Shown here: positions 17,634-26,381 of the stretch, one piece after another | Numbering within the stretch: position 1 is the stretch's first letter | Layout of the letters: the number at the start of each line of letters is the position of its first letter | Assembly: GCF_900101885.1 (NCBI RefSeq) | Contig: NZ_FNAN01000026.1 | Location: forward strand, 1-64,000 | Direction: 5' to 3' | Length of the DNA stretch: 64,000 bases | Source: Dyadobacter soli | Lineage (GTDB): Bacteria; Bacteroidota; Bacteroidia; Cytophagales; Spirosomataceae | Notes under the pieces: model-generated | What the model saw: the letters and a program-made list of their open reading frames with translations, nothing else | Databases searched by the model: none | What the model was told of the DNA's origin: nothing | Position numbers and translations under genes: made by a program

Positions 17634-18236
17634 TTAGCTGTTGAGCGGTTTTGTCCAGAAAATCATGGTTTTGGGCGAAGGAACAGGTTCTCCCAAATCG
17701 GGCCATTCCATGGTACTTTGCAATGTCGGCTCTTTCCGATAACCGCGTTTTAGCCAGAATGCATCATTGGAACGGTATTCGGCAGGTTTCAGCGGGTGAT
17801 GCTCGCCGCGGTCAACGGAACAGAAGCAGCAGCTTTCCATCGTGCTGAGGCTTCGCGCGTGCGCCTCGCGCTCGTCGAAAAACCGGTGGCCGAGCCCCAT
17901 TCCACGATAGGCAGGCAAAAGAATGCTTTCACCGAAATAGCAAATGGTATTTACGTCAAAACCGGCCTCTTCGAATGGCTTGCGTATTTCTGCCGTTTCG
18001 TCTTTCAGCGGAATGCAGGTCGTTGCCCCCACCATCGCATAGCCATCATAAACAGCGAACAAAAAAGATTGCTCCGATTGCAGGTAGGTTTGCAAATAGC
18101 CCTTTTCATATTCCTCACTGCCTTCGTACAAATAAGGATAGTCCCTGAAAACAGCAATGCGGAGCCTGGCAAGGTCGTCAAACACTTCGGCGATGGCTGG
18201 CCCGGTTTTTCGCACGAATGTCAGTTCGGCGGTCAT
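17634..18236 (-). CDS. GNAT N-acetyltransferase
   Basis: A 200-residue GNAT-fold protein. The acetyl-CoA loop is LLPAYRGMGLGHRFFDER (about residues 106-123), preceded by the beta strand YFGESIL. The acceptor substrate is unknown. Its start overlaps the stop of the NTF2-like gene by 4 bp, and its stop lies 4 bp before the nitrilase-family gene, so translational coupling is likely across the trio. Its pairing with a carbon-nitrogen hydrolase mirrors known natural fusions. Confidence 0.85.
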   Translation of the reverse strand: MTAELTFVRKTGPAIAEVFDDLARLRIAVFRDYPYLYEGSEEYEKGYLQTYLQSEQSFLFAVYDGYAMVGATTCIPLKDETAEIRKPFEEAGFDVNTICYFGESILLPAYRGMGLGHRFFDEREAHARSLSTMESCCFCSVDRGEHHPLKPAEYRSNDAFWLKRGYRKEPTLQSTMEWPDLGEPVPSPKTMIFWTKPLNS

Positions 18237-18637
18237 GGTTTGGAAACGAGTTCGATCCAGAGCGGCAGGTTATAATAGGTGGTAACGCGACTGATTTTGC
18301 CGTCGGTCACTTCCAGGAATGCGCCTGCGGGAAGCACATACGACTGCCCGTGCGCTTCGGGAAGGCCCTCTTCCGCCTGTTTGTAAATGCCGTTCACCAC
18401 GAACTCCACGGCCACACGCTTATCCTGCGATTCAGTAAAAAACACCATGTTTGTCAGCGTTTCCTCGTAAGCTTCGTCCATTTTTTGAAGGAATGCAGTG
18501 AATTTGTCCAATCCAACGCGAACGTCGCCCTGGTTGGCTTCGTGCCTTACTTCGGGGTGGAGTAATGCGAGCATGCCTTTCCAGTTTTTGGCATTGAAGG
18601 CTTCATAGTATTGCTGAACGGTTTCTAGTGCAGTCAT
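18233..18637 (-). CDS. NTF2-like / SnoaL family protein
   Basis: A 134-residue single-domain protein of the NTF2-like superfamily (ketosteroid isomerase-like cone fold). Features: an N-terminal helix VQQYYEAFNAKNWKGMLALL, HPEVRHEANQGDVRVG, and C-terminal strands ISRVTTYYNLPLWIELV. It could be a small isomerase, hydrolase-like enzyme or binding protein. First gene of the operon with the GNAT and carbon-nitrogen hydrolase genes (4-bp overlap), so it probably acts on the same small molecule. Confidence 0.8.
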   Translation of the reverse strand: MTALETVQQYYEAFNAKNWKGMLALLHPEVRHEANQGDVRVGLDKFTAFLQKMDEAYEETLTNMVFFTESQDKRVAVEFVVNGIYKQAEEGLPEAHGQSYVLPAGAFLEVTDGKISRVTTYYNLPLWIELVSKP

Positions 18638-18686
18638 ATAAGTATCTATTTAAAAACGATTGAGGTCAAAAATGGGGCTAATATGC

Positions 18687-19091
18687 TTAAAACGGCTTTT
18701 CATCGAGCGAAATCTGGCCGTTGGCATCTTTACGGTACACGCCAATGACGTTGGGTGAAAATTCAGAACAAAAATGCGGTTCGCTGGCGGCCAGGGTGTT
18801 CGGGAATGGTTTCGCGGCATTGAAAAAATAGACTGTCGTGGTGCCGTATTTGGTGTAGGGCATAAGGTCGCCGTATTTGCGCAGGTCCTTTGAATGCGTG
18901 TCCTGCACAGTCACCGCATACACGCGGACGATCGGGCCGGTATTGTTTGCATTCCGGTACAGCGCCACTTCCCGAAAGCCGCCTTGCAAGTCGGCCACGG
19001 TGGGCTGCGACGCGGAATCGTAGACGATGTAGCCGATAATCACGGCCAGCGCCAGCAGCAACAGGTTTTTCTTGTTCTTGAAAAATTTCAT
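18687..19091 (-). CDS. Membrane-anchored protein, unknown
   Basis: A 134-residue product starting MKFFKNKKNLLLLALAVIIG. One N-terminal transmembrane segment (about residues 9-24) is followed by a ~105-residue extracytoplasmic domain with YAVTVQDTHSKDLRKYGDLM, a GTTTVYFF strand and a single Cys (HFCSEF). A longer frame to 19250 would run into the ABC ATPase gene and adds a non-protein-like stretch, so 19091 is chosen. It lies 49 bp after the ATPase gene on the same strand. No family recognised. Confidence 0.65.
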   Translation of the reverse strand: MKFFKNKKNLLLLALAVIIGYIVYDSASQPTVADLQGGFREVALYRNANNTGPIVRVYAVTVQDTHSKDLRKYGDLMPYTKYGTTTVYFFNAAKPFPNTLAASEPHFCSEFSPNVIGVYRKDANGQISLDEKPF

Positions 19092-19140
19092 AGGTATCAA
19101 AGGAAACCGATTTTTACTCGATTGAGTGCATTTACAGGAT

Positions 19141-20178
19141 TTAAAACTCCCCGTTTGAAACGAAAAACACACGCATTTGCTCAATAAGTGCCTGAACCGA
19201 CGCGACTTTGAATAGCTGGTTTTGGAAGATGATTTCCGCCATAAAACCATTTTCTGCCTCGGACACCCTCACAACGCAGTCAACATCCCGGTACCTGCTG
19301 ATGCCGTACCCTTCCCGTTGCAATGCGCGCCGGGCCCAGAAGAGCGGCTTATCAGGCCCTTCGAGGTAAATCTGTGCATTGTTTTTGGGTTGATGAATAG
19401 TAAATGTGCCGGTAGCGCGGTCGAATGCAAAGCCGCTTCTTGCAAATGTGGCTTCGAATGCCCCGTTCAGCACCAGGTCTTCGGGTAGGCCGGTCATTAT
19501 CGTCCCGTTCGGGTGCATGAGCCAGAGCTCATCGGCGGTTTGCAGTGCGAGGTCCAGCTCGTGCGTGCTGAGCAGGATCGCCTTGCGCGTATCACGTGCG
19601 AGCGTATGCAGGAGGCGCATCATTTCGACGCGGTTGGGCAAATCCAGATGGGCCGTCGGTTCATCGAGCAGGATCAGCGGGGTGTCCTGCGCGAGCGCGC
19701 GTGCGAGCATTACTTTCTGCCTTTCGCCGTCGCTGAGCTGGTGCATATGCCGGTCGAGCAACGGGGCAATGCCGGTCTGTTCAATGCTTTGGGCTATTTT
19801 GGAATGATCATCCCGGGTGAGTGAGCCAAGCCAATCGGTGTACGGCGTGCGTCCCAATGCAACCACCTCCCGCGCATTCAGGTTGCCTGCGTCGATCCGG
19901 TCGGTGAGCACGAGGCTGAGTTTTTGGGCAAGCTCGACGGGTTTCAGCGTTTGGAGCGGGCGTTCGTCGATCCTGATTTCGCCCGCCAGCGCCGGTTGCA
20001 GGCCGCTCAATGTGCGCATTAATGTGGATTTACCTGCACCATTCGAACCCAGCAGGCATACCAGACTGCCCGGCCTTAGCTGTAAATTGAGGTCTTCCGC
20101 TACCGTTCGTACAGTACCGGACGACCGGTAACCGATCGCCAGCGCGTGCGTTTCGACTATGGGTTTCCGGTTTTTCAT
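19141..20178 (-). CDS. ABC transporter ATPase of metal-chelate importer, with C-terminal extension
   Basis: A 345-residue FecE/BtuD-type ATPase. Walker A GSNGAGKST (44-52), signature LSDGERQ (148-154), Walker B LILLDEPTAHLD (168-179), switch His in LLSTHELD. The core family protein ends near residue 255. Here ~90 more residues follow, with a compact alpha/beta look (PLFWARRALQREGYGI, VRVSEAENGFMAEIIF, LIEQMRVFF). The role of this extension, perhaps a regulatory domain, is unknown. The start overlaps the permease stop by 4 bp. Together with the permease and binding protein it forms an importer for a siderophore, heme or corrinoid; the ligand cannot be told from sequence. Confidence 0.9.
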   Translation of the reverse strand: MKNRKPIVETHALAIGYRSSGTVRTVAEDLNLQLRPGSLVCLLGSNGAGKSTLMRTLSGLQPALAGEIRIDERPLQTLKPVELAQKLSLVLTDRIDAGNLNAREVVALGRTPYTDWLGSLTRDDHSKIAQSIEQTGIAPLLDRHMHQLSDGERQKVMLARALAQDTPLILLDEPTAHLDLPNRVEMMRLLHTLARDTRKAILLSTHELDLALQTADELWLMHPNGTIMTGLPEDLVLNGAFEATFARSGFAFDRATGTFTIHQPKNNAQIYLEGPDKPLFWARRALQREGYGISRYRDVDCVVRVSEAENGFMAEIIFQNQLFKVASVQALIEQMRVFFVSNGEF

Positions 20179-21227
20179 GAAAATGACGTGCGAATGTTAT
20201 TACGCCGGATGATGATCCAGATCACCACGGGAGCGCCCAGGAGGGAAGTCACGATGTTGATCGGGATGACGGTTTGCGTGCCGGGAAGCTGGGCGATGAT
20301 ATCGCAGAGCAATAGCAGCACGGTTCCGGTAAGGCAGGTTGCCGGAATAAGCACCCGGTGGTTGGACGTCCCGAGCAGTGAACGGGTAATATGGGGAATG
20401 GCAATGCCCACGAAGCCGATCGGGCCGCAGAAAGCGGTGATGCTGCCGGTGAGCAGGCTCGTGCTGAGCATGATCAGCAAGCGCGTCCGCCCGACGCTAA
20501 GTCCCATGCTTCTCGCATAGTTTTCACCTAATAGCAGCGCATTCAATGATTTGGAAGAAGCAAAAGCAAGCAGCAAACCACCCGTGACCACGCCCGAGAG
20601 CACGTACAAATGGTAACCCGTAACCCCGCCCAGCGACCCGAACATCCACATGATGTATTCCTGCAACTGTTCGGGCTGACTGAAATATTGCCAGATACTG
20701 ATAATCGAGAGCGTGATCGTACCGATCATCACGCCTACGATTAGCAGGATCACATTGTCACGGATACGGCCCGCGATCAGCAGAATAAGTGCCAGAACGC
20801 CCGCCGAACCCAGCGAAGCCATGCCGATGATCAGCCAGCTCCCCGAAATCCCCAGTTGGCTGATCGCGTACATGCTCGCGCTGCTCCCGCCCGCGAGCAT
20901 TACGGCTGCTACTCCCAGCCCCGCGCCCGCGGTAATGCCCAGCTCCGACGGCCCGGCCAGCGGATTTCGGAAGAGCGTTTGCATTTGCAACCCGCTTACC
21001 GACAGGCCACAACCGGCGAGGATGGCGGTGATGGCTTTGGGTAAACGTATTTTTTCAATGATAAAAAGCCACGCACGGCTTTCGGATTCGCCCGTGGTCA
21101 CTATCCGGAATACTTCTTTGAAGGGTATCGCCACCGAGCCGAGCATAATGTCCAGGCAGAACAGGGCGAGCGCAAGAATGCCCAGGAGAATGAATAGCCA
21201 GCTTCTGTTTTGAGTATTGTAAATCAT
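20175..21227 (-). CDS. FecCD-family ABC permease
   Basis: A 350-residue polytopic inner-membrane protein with about ten hydrophobic segments. Family motifs: IRLPKAITAILAGCGLSVSG, LQMQTLFRNPLAGPSELGI, GAGLGVAA, LLGENYARSMG and the C-terminal GPIGFVGIAIPHITRSLLG. It is the membrane channel of the importer, with 4-bp overlaps both upstream (binding-protein gene) and downstream (ATPase gene). The overlaps indicate a tightly coupled operon. Confidence 0.95.
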   Translation of the reverse strand: MIYNTQNRSWLFILLGILALALFCLDIMLGSVAIPFKEVFRIVTTGESESRAWLFIIEKIRLPKAITAILAGCGLSVSGLQMQTLFRNPLAGPSELGITAGAGLGVAAVMLAGGSSASMYAISQLGISGSWLIIGMASLGSAGVLALILLIAGRIRDNVILLIVGVMIGTITLSIISIWQYFSQPEQLQEYIMWMFGSLGGVTGYHLYVLSGVVTGGLLLAFASSKSLNALLLGENYARSMGLSVGRTRLLIMLSTSLLTGSITAFCGPIGFVGIAIPHITRSLLGTSNHRVLIPATCLTGTVLLLLCDIIAQLPGTQTVIPINIVTSLLGAPVVIWIIIRRNNIRTSFS

Positions 21228-22393
21228 TCAGGAAGCTGTTTATAATACACGAGCTGATGCTCCGGGAGCAGTTCGGGATGGAAAATCCGGATCAAATCGG
21301 CCAGTACGGTATGCGGGTTCACGCTGCCAGATTCGAAAAAATCGTTGGAACCCTGCTCGCTCACGCGGCGGTTGTAACTGTACACCCTGCCTGTTTTCAT
21401 GGCCTTGAAATCGCCGTAGCGGGAATCCTGCGCGAGAATGCTTTTCCGGGTGTCACGACTGTCGAAACCGACATTGAGCCAGTAATCGGCTGTGAGCGCG
21501 AACGGGTAAACGGCTTCAAAGCTAAGGGGCAGGCTTCCGGTTGCAGGCGAATCGTGCCAATGGTAGTCGGCCCCGGCGTCTTTGAAAAAGCGTGCCATGT
21601 AGCTATTGCCCGCCGGCATAAACCAGGCATCTTTCGTGTTCAGTCCGGAAAGTACCGTGGGCTTGGGCGTCGCATTCGAGGCAAGTGCAGAGAGCCGCTC
21701 ATATTCCGCTTCCACCTGGGCAAATTTTTCATTGACGAGCGCTTCCTTATCCAGCAATGCGGCCATGAGCTTCACCCATTCGGCGCGGGCCAGCGGCGTC
21801 TGCTCCACCCATTCCGAATTGATCAGTACCGGTATTCCGGCTTCTTTCAGCATGCGGTAATGGTCCATATTACCGCCGGGATTACCGATCGTCATCACCA
21901 GGCCGGGCTGCATTTCAATGACTTTCTCATCATTCAAACCCTGGTCGCGGCCTACGCCCGCTATTTTTCCAGCCTTGATCGACGCGATTACCTTCGGCGA
22001 ATACACGTATTGCAGGCTGCCCAAGCCCGTCAGCACATTTTCCGCATCCAGAAAACCCAATAAACCGACGTGCATGGACGACATTGCCACCAGATTTGTT
22101 ACCGGTACCTCTATGCGCTGGGCACGTGGATAACCGCCGGGCAATGCTGCTCCCTTTTTTTGAAGGATATATTGCAAAGTATCGCCTTCTCCGCCAAACG
22201 GGTTAATAATGCTGACCAGTTTGAAATCTTTGAAATACTGTATGCTGAAACCTTTCGCGTGGTGGATTTCGGTTTTTGTGAAACCTGTAATCGTATCATT
22301 AACGGCGATCTGTTCTTGCTGTTCGTTCCGATTGGAATTACACCCTTGAATGACCAGGGTCAGCAACAAGAGCAGGTGGGAAATTCTGGGCAT
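21224..22393 (-). CDS. Substrate-binding lipoprotein of metal-chelate ABC importer
   Basis: A 389-residue lipoprotein (start at 22393 gives MPRISHLLLLLTLVIQGC, Cys18). It has the helical-backbone periplasmic binding fold of cluster A-II: RIEVPVTNLVAMSSMHVGLL, GLGSLQYVYSP, IEMQPGLVMTIGNP, GIPVLINSEWVEQTPLARAE, and a C-terminal LADLIRIFHPEL. It delivers the ligand to the FecCD-type permease. Iron-siderophore, heme and cobalamin are all possible; no TonB receptor is adjacent. It lies 26 bp after the DUF5618 gene. Confidence 0.9.
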   Translation of the reverse strand: MPRISHLLLLLTLVIQGCNSNRNEQQEQIAVNDTITGFTKTEIHHAKGFSIQYFKDFKLVSIINPFGGEGDTLQYILQKKGAALPGGYPRAQRIEVPVTNLVAMSSMHVGLLGFLDAENVLTGLGSLQYVYSPKVIASIKAGKIAGVGRDQGLNDEKVIEMQPGLVMTIGNPGGNMDHYRMLKEAGIPVLINSEWVEQTPLARAEWVKLMAALLDKEALVNEKFAQVEAEYERLSALASNATPKPTVLSGLNTKDAWFMPAGNSYMARFFKDAGADYHWHDSPATGSLPLSFEAVYPFALTADYWLNVGFDSRDTRKSILAQDSRYGDFKAMKTGRVYSYNRRVSEQGSNDFFESGSVNPHTVLADLIRIFHPELLPEHQLVYYKQLPE

Positions 22394-22419
22394 GACTATA
22401 TGCGGGAAAATTAATTTTC

Positions 22420-22809
22420 TCAAATATAGTTCAGCATTTGTTTGACACCATTCATTCCTTTCTGCATTGTATCCACAGAACGTGTACCGTGATAGTAACC
22501 TGCTAGGTGTAGTTCGTCGTAGACGCTGGCCAGAATTCTCAGAAGCTTCTTGTCGTACTTTCTCAATCGGCTCATGTAATCTTCAATGCTTTTGGGCTTT
22601 GTGAAATGAATCCCTTCTTTCTGCCGGAGATACTCATCCAGAATGAGCAATGCCGCCGAATAAGCCGTGCCGGCAGCCATTTTTACATATTTAACATCCG
22701 CATATAACCCATCTTTCTTACCGGCTTTTTCAGTCAGTATCAGGCGTGCGTTTTCGAGGTAGCGTTCGGCTTCCTGTGAGGGGGTAACGGGGGCATTTTG
22801 TTCGGCCAT
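22420..22809 (-). CDS. DUF5618-like protein
   Basis: A 129-residue, mainly helical cytosolic protein: SQEAERYLENARLILTEK, VKMAAGTAYSAALLILDEYL, SIEDYMSRLRKYDKKLLRIL, VYDELHLAGYYHGTRSVDTM. It resembles the small helical DUF5618 family of Bacteroidota, and the layout recalls HEPN-like helical bundles; I am fairly but not fully sure of the family. It heads the ABC importer operon (26-bp gap), which may be fortuitous. It is divergent from the repair island start at 22923. Function unknown. Confidence 0.65.
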   Translation of the reverse strand: MAEQNAPVTPSQEAERYLENARLILTEKAGKKDGLYADVKYVKMAAGTAYSAALLILDEYLRQKEGIHFTKPKSIEDYMSRLRKYDKKLLRILASVYDELHLAGYYHGTRSVDTMQKGMNGVKQMLNYI

Positions 22810-22900
22810 AGTGCTGTATAAGATTTGTTTACCTTAATACGCTCACTTTTGGATAAAGTAACATTCAAGTTAACAATAAATTGCGGATCGCATTCTGGCA

Positions 22901-22908
22901 TACTTTTG
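22901..22908 (+). promoter_or_regulatory. Candidate -7 box (TACTTTTG) for the repair island
   Basis: TACTTTTG fits the Bacteroidota sigma consensus TAnnTTTG. An ATTG at 22880-22883 sits 17 bp upstream as a possible -33 element. The box lies 14 bp before the ATG at 22923, so the leader would be very short. Confidence 0.45.
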
Positions 22909-22922
22909 ATAAATTCCACAAT

Positions 22923-24032
22923 ATGCCAAAACAGCCTCTCTTACAGTTTACCGGGAAAAGTATTTACTGCGCCGTTGCGGACGTCCATATCGATCCGTGG
23001 ATGCCGGTCGGCCGGGCGATCATCACGCATGCACACAGTGACCACGCGCGTTGGGGTAGCCAGCATTATCTGGCCCATAAAGACAGTGAGCCTATTTTGC
23101 GGCTCCGGCTCGGGCAGGATATTAACCTGCAAACCGTTCAGTATGGTGAGAAATTCATGATCAACGGTGTGAAGTTTTCGCTGCACCCCGCCGGGCATAT
23201 CATCGGCTCGGCGCAGATCAGGGTCGAGTACCAGGGTGAGGTATGGGTAGCCAGCGGCGATTACAAGCTGGAAAATGACAATTTTGCTACGCCGTATGAA
23301 CCAGTGAAATGCAATGTGTTTATCACTGAATCCACATTTGGTTTACCCATCTATAAATGGCAGCCGCAGCAGCAGGTAATGTCGGAGATTGACGACTGGT
23401 GGGCGCAAAACCGCGCCGACGGCAAAGCCAGTGTGTTAATGGGCTATTCGCTCGGAAAAATGCAGCGGATTTTGAAGAATATACAGTTGCAGGATTCGGT
23501 CATGTATGCGCACGGAGCTATCTATACCGTGAATGAGCGCCTGCGCGAGGCTGGTTTCGATTTGCCGGAATTGACATTGGTTACCAAAGAAACCGATCGC
23601 AAACTGTTTAAAGGTGCGCTGATATTGGCGCCTCCCTCTGCGGATGGCACAACTTGGATTAAGAAATTTGCACCCTATTCGGTCGGCTATTGTTCAGGTT
23701 GGATGGCATTACGCGGCGCCAAGAACCGCCGGGCGGTGGACCAGGGCTTTGTGCTGAGCGACCACGTCGACTGGCCGGACCTGAACCGGGCCGTGAAGGA
23801 AACGGGCGCCGAAAGAGTGTATGTGACGCACGGCTACACGAGCATATACTCGCGCTGGCTGAATGAAAATGGCATTGAAGCAGCGGAAGTGACCACGATG
23901 TACGGCAATGAGGATGAGAATGAGGAAGAAGAAACCGTGCAGGATGCGTCGGCAGGCCAGGACGCATATCAAGAACACAAGCAGGAGCTCGATGGAGCTG
24001 TGAATGCCGATAAAGACGGTTCTGAGCTATGA
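22923..24032 (+). CDS. Ligase-associated DNA exonuclease (metallo-beta-lactamase / beta-CASP type)
   Basis: A 369-residue cytosolic nuclease. The metal-binding motif HAHSDH is at 36-41, with further ligands in LHPAGHIIGSAQ, SGDYK and a C-terminal LSDHVDWPDL, and TESTFGLP as a beta-CASP-like motif. It belongs to the four-gene ligase-associated DNA damage response set. The last ~50 residues are acidic and low-complexity (EDENEEEETV). Start 22923 is chosen because it yields MPKQPLLQFTG, the usual family N-terminus. The gene overlaps the ligase start by 4 bp. Confidence 0.9.
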   Translation: MPKQPLLQFTGKSIYCAVADVHIDPWMPVGRAIITHAHSDHARWGSQHYLAHKDSEPILRLRLGQDINLQTVQYGEKFMINGVKFSLHPAGHIIGSAQIRVEYQGEVWVASGDYKLENDNFATPYEPVKCNVFITESTFGLPIYKWQPQQQVMSEIDDWWAQNRADGKASVLMGYSLGKMQRILKNIQLQDSVMYAHGAIYTVNERLREAGFDLPELTLVTKETDRKLFKGALILAPPSADGTTWIKKFAPYSVGYCSGWMALRGAKNRRAVDQGFVLSDHVDWPDLNRAVKETGAERVYVTHGYTSIYSRWLNENGIEAAEVTTMYGNEDENEEEETVQDASAGQDAYQEHKQELDGAVNADKDGSEL

Positions 24033-25627
24033 AACAATTTGCAGACCTCTTCATGAACCTCGACCGCACGAACAAAACGAATGCGAAGGTCGATTTGCTG
24101 AAAAATTACTTCCTGGCCGCCCCGGACGACGATAAGCTCTGGGCATTGACATTGTTTACAGGTCGAAGGCCGTCGTTTAAGGTCAATCGCACGCAGGTGA
24201 AAGAGTGGGCGGCGGCGGAAGCAGGCGTTCCTATGTGGCTTTTCCAGGAGAGTTATCACAGCGTAGGTGATCTGGGGGAAACCATTTCGTTGCTTTTGCC
24301 ACGCACGAGCATTGGCGGGTCGGATAAATCGCTTTCCGAATGGTTCCGCTACCTCGGTATGCTGCCCGGAATGACCGATGAAGAGAAGCACGACCACATC
24401 ACTCAGGCCTGGATGCAGCTTTCGCAGCTTGAGACATTCGTGTTCAACAAATTGCTTATGGGTAGTTTCCGCATCGGCGTGTCACAAACGCTGGTGGTAC
24501 GCGCATTGGCGGAAGCCACCGAAACAGATTCCAATGTGATCGCCCACCGCGTAATGGGGCAGTGGGATCCGCTCGAAACCACTTTTGAACAACTGATACT
24601 CGATAAAGGTGAAAACGACAATGCGTCGAGGCCTTACCCGTTTTTCCTCGCTTACCCGATCGAAGGTGACGTGGCCGACCTCGGCGAAGCCAGCGACTGG
24701 TTTGCCGAATGGAAGTGGGACGGCATCCGTTCGCAGATCATTTACCGGAACAAAGAGCTCTTCATCTGGACCAGGGGCGAGGAGCTATCCACCGAAAAAT
24801 TCCCCGAACTGCATTTCCTGAGCGACGTCTTGCCCGACGGTACCGTGCTCGATGGCGAGATCGTAACCTATTCCAACGGCCGCCCGATGCCGTTCAATGT
24901 GCTGCAAACCCGTATTGGCCGTAAAAATTTATCCAAAAAGGTGCTGGAAGAGGCACCTGTGGCATTTCTGGCCTACGATATGCTCGAAGCAAACGGCGTT
25001 GATATCCGAGGGCTCACGCAGGAGCAACGCCGCGCGCAGCTGGAAGCGTTACACGCGAATGTACCCGCGCAAAACTATTTCAACCTGTCGCCATTGATCG
25101 ATTTCAAAGATTGGCAGGCCCTGCGCGACCTCCATTCGCAATCGCGCGAAAACATTGCCGAAGGATTTATGATCAAACGCAAGGCGAGTACCTACCAGGT
25201 GGGCCGTAAGAAAGGCGACTGGTGGAAATGGAAAATCGACCCATTGAGCGTCGACGCTGTGCTCATTTACGCTCAAAAAGGCTCCGGCCGCCGCGCCGAG
25301 CTCTTCACCGACTACACCTTCGCCGTCTGGGGCGACGATGGCAAGCTCGTCCCGTTCGCCAAAGCCTACTCCGGCCTCACCGACGCCGAAATCGGGCAGG
25401 TAGACTATTTTATCAAACGCAATGTGCTGGAAAAATTCGGCCCAGTCCGCACCGTCAAGCCCGAGCTGGTTTTCGAAATCGGATTTGAGGGGATCAATGA
25501 ATCCACGCGGCATAAATCCGGCATCGCGGTGCGGTTTCCAAGGATTTTAAGGTGGCGGAAGGATAAGAAAGCGGAGGAGGCGGATAGTTTGGGGAGTTTG
25601 AAGGAGATATTGGGTAATTATAAATGA
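24029..25627 (+). CDS. ATP-dependent DNA ligase (ligase-associated repair island)
   Basis: A 532-residue ATP-dependent ligase. The adenylation motif KWDGIR puts the nucleophile at Lys229. Other nucleotidyltransferase motifs: LFIWTRGEE, LDGEIV, FLAYDM, EGFMIKRK and WWKWKIDP. A helical N-terminal DNA-binding domain (1-200) and a C-terminal OB fold complete the usual layout. It seals breaks together with the adjacent exonuclease, helicase and PdeM. It is coupled to the exonuclease gene by ATGA overlap. The helicase expected next is displaced by ~1.9 kb of toxin-antitoxin genes. Confidence 0.95.
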   Translation: MKQFADLFMNLDRTNKTNAKVDLLKNYFLAAPDDDKLWALTLFTGRRPSFKVNRTQVKEWAAAEAGVPMWLFQESYHSVGDLGETISLLLPRTSIGGSDKSLSEWFRYLGMLPGMTDEEKHDHITQAWMQLSQLETFVFNKLLMGSFRIGVSQTLVVRALAEATETDSNVIAHRVMGQWDPLETTFEQLILDKGENDNASRPYPFFLAYPIEGDVADLGEASDWFAEWKWDGIRSQIIYRNKELFIWTRGEELSTEKFPELHFLSDVLPDGTVLDGEIVTYSNGRPMPFNVLQTRIGRKNLSKKVLEEAPVAFLAYDMLEANGVDIRGLTQEQRRAQLEALHANVPAQNYFNLSPLIDFKDWQALRDLHSQSRENIAEGFMIKRKASTYQVGRKKGDWWKWKIDPLSVDAVLIYAQKGSGRRAELFTDYTFAVWGDDGKLVPFAKAYSGLTDAEIGQVDYFIKRNVLEKFGPVRTVKPELVFEIGFEGINESTRHKSGIAVRFPRILRWRKDKKAEEADSLGSLKEILGNYK

Positions 25628-25699
25628 CCGATTGAACATCAATCTTTTAATACACTATTTGTGCCCGAATTTGGAATAGTCGGGTCAGGGATTAAATGT

Positions 25700-25707
25700 T
25701 ATTTTTG
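25700..25707 (+). promoter_or_regulatory. Candidate -7 box (TATTTTTG) for a toxin-antitoxin pair
   Basis: TATTTTTG matches TAnnTTTG and lies 22 bp before the ATG of the DUF433 antitoxin gene. A TTTG at 25670-25673 is somewhat too far upstream (26 bp) to be an ideal -33 partner. Confidence 0.4.
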
Positions 25708-25729
25708 TAGGTAGCTAAATGAAACCGAT

Positions 25730-25963
25730 ATGGAAAGTCAGCTGGATAGAATTACAATAGACGAAGCGGTATGCAATGGGAAGCCGGTAATCAGAGGTTT
25801 TCGGATCACCGTGAAAACGGTTTTGGAATACCTGGCCGCTGGCGAAAGCATTGAAAATATCCTGTCTGCTTATCCATTCCTGGAAGAAGCCGACATTAAA
25901 GCATGCATCGAATTTGCTGCTAAAACAGTTGATGGCGAACATTTCTCCTTAACCGCTGCCTGA
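25730..25963 (+). CDS. DUF433 antitoxin
   Basis: A 77-residue DUF433 protein (ITIDEAVCNGKPVIRGFRIT, VKTVLEYLAAGESIENILSA, YPFLEEADIKACIEFAA), a small winged-helix-like antitoxin family. It is followed immediately by a DUF5615 PIN-like gene whose ATG shares one base with its stop codon, the standard arrangement for this toxin-antitoxin type. Inserted between the ligase and helicase genes of the repair island. Confidence 0.9.
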   Translation: MESQLDRITIDEAVCNGKPVIRGFRITVKTVLEYLAAGESIENILSAYPFLEEADIKACIEFAAKTVDGEHFSLTAA

Positions 25964-26313
25964 TGCCGGCCTGTCGCTATTTGATAGACGTCAACCTTCC
26001 CAAATTTTTCAGCTTTTTCAATTCTCCCGAGTTCGAGTTTGTGATCGATATCAATGCTAAATGGCCTGACCGGGACATCTGGGATTATGCACGCGAGCAT
26101 GATCTGGTCATCGTTACAAAGGATTCGGACTTCTATCACCGGTGCCTGCTGGATAAGGAGCCCGTAAAAGTCATTCATTTGAAGTTGGGTAATTTACTAT
26201 TGAAAGATCTTCATGATTTTTTTCTTGCTAACTGGGAGTTGATCACGATACATCTTACAGATGCTAGAATGATCATTGCTACGGCGGATGGTATCGAGGT
26301 TTTCCATTTGTAG
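25963..26313 (+). CDS. DUF5615 PIN-like toxin
   Basis: A 116-residue PIN-like protein of the DUF5615 (Mut7-C-like) family: YLIDVNLPKFF with the first acidic residue, DRDIWDYAREHDLVIVTKDS DF with the central acidic pair, and a C-terminal beta strand. It is predicted to be an RNase toxin neutralised by the DUF433 protein encoded directly upstream (1-bp overlap). All expected acidic positions appear present, so it may be active. Confidence 0.85.
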   Translation: MPACRYLIDVNLPKFFSFFNSPEFEFVIDINAKWPDRDIWDYAREHDLVIVTKDSDFYHRCLLDKEPVKVIHLKLGNLLLKDLHDFFLANWELITIHLTDARMIIATADGIEVFHL

Positions 26314-26381
26314 TTTTAATCATAGTCGCGCAATTCAGTTACTTTATAAATTAATTTTCGTTAAAATATAACTATTTTAAT

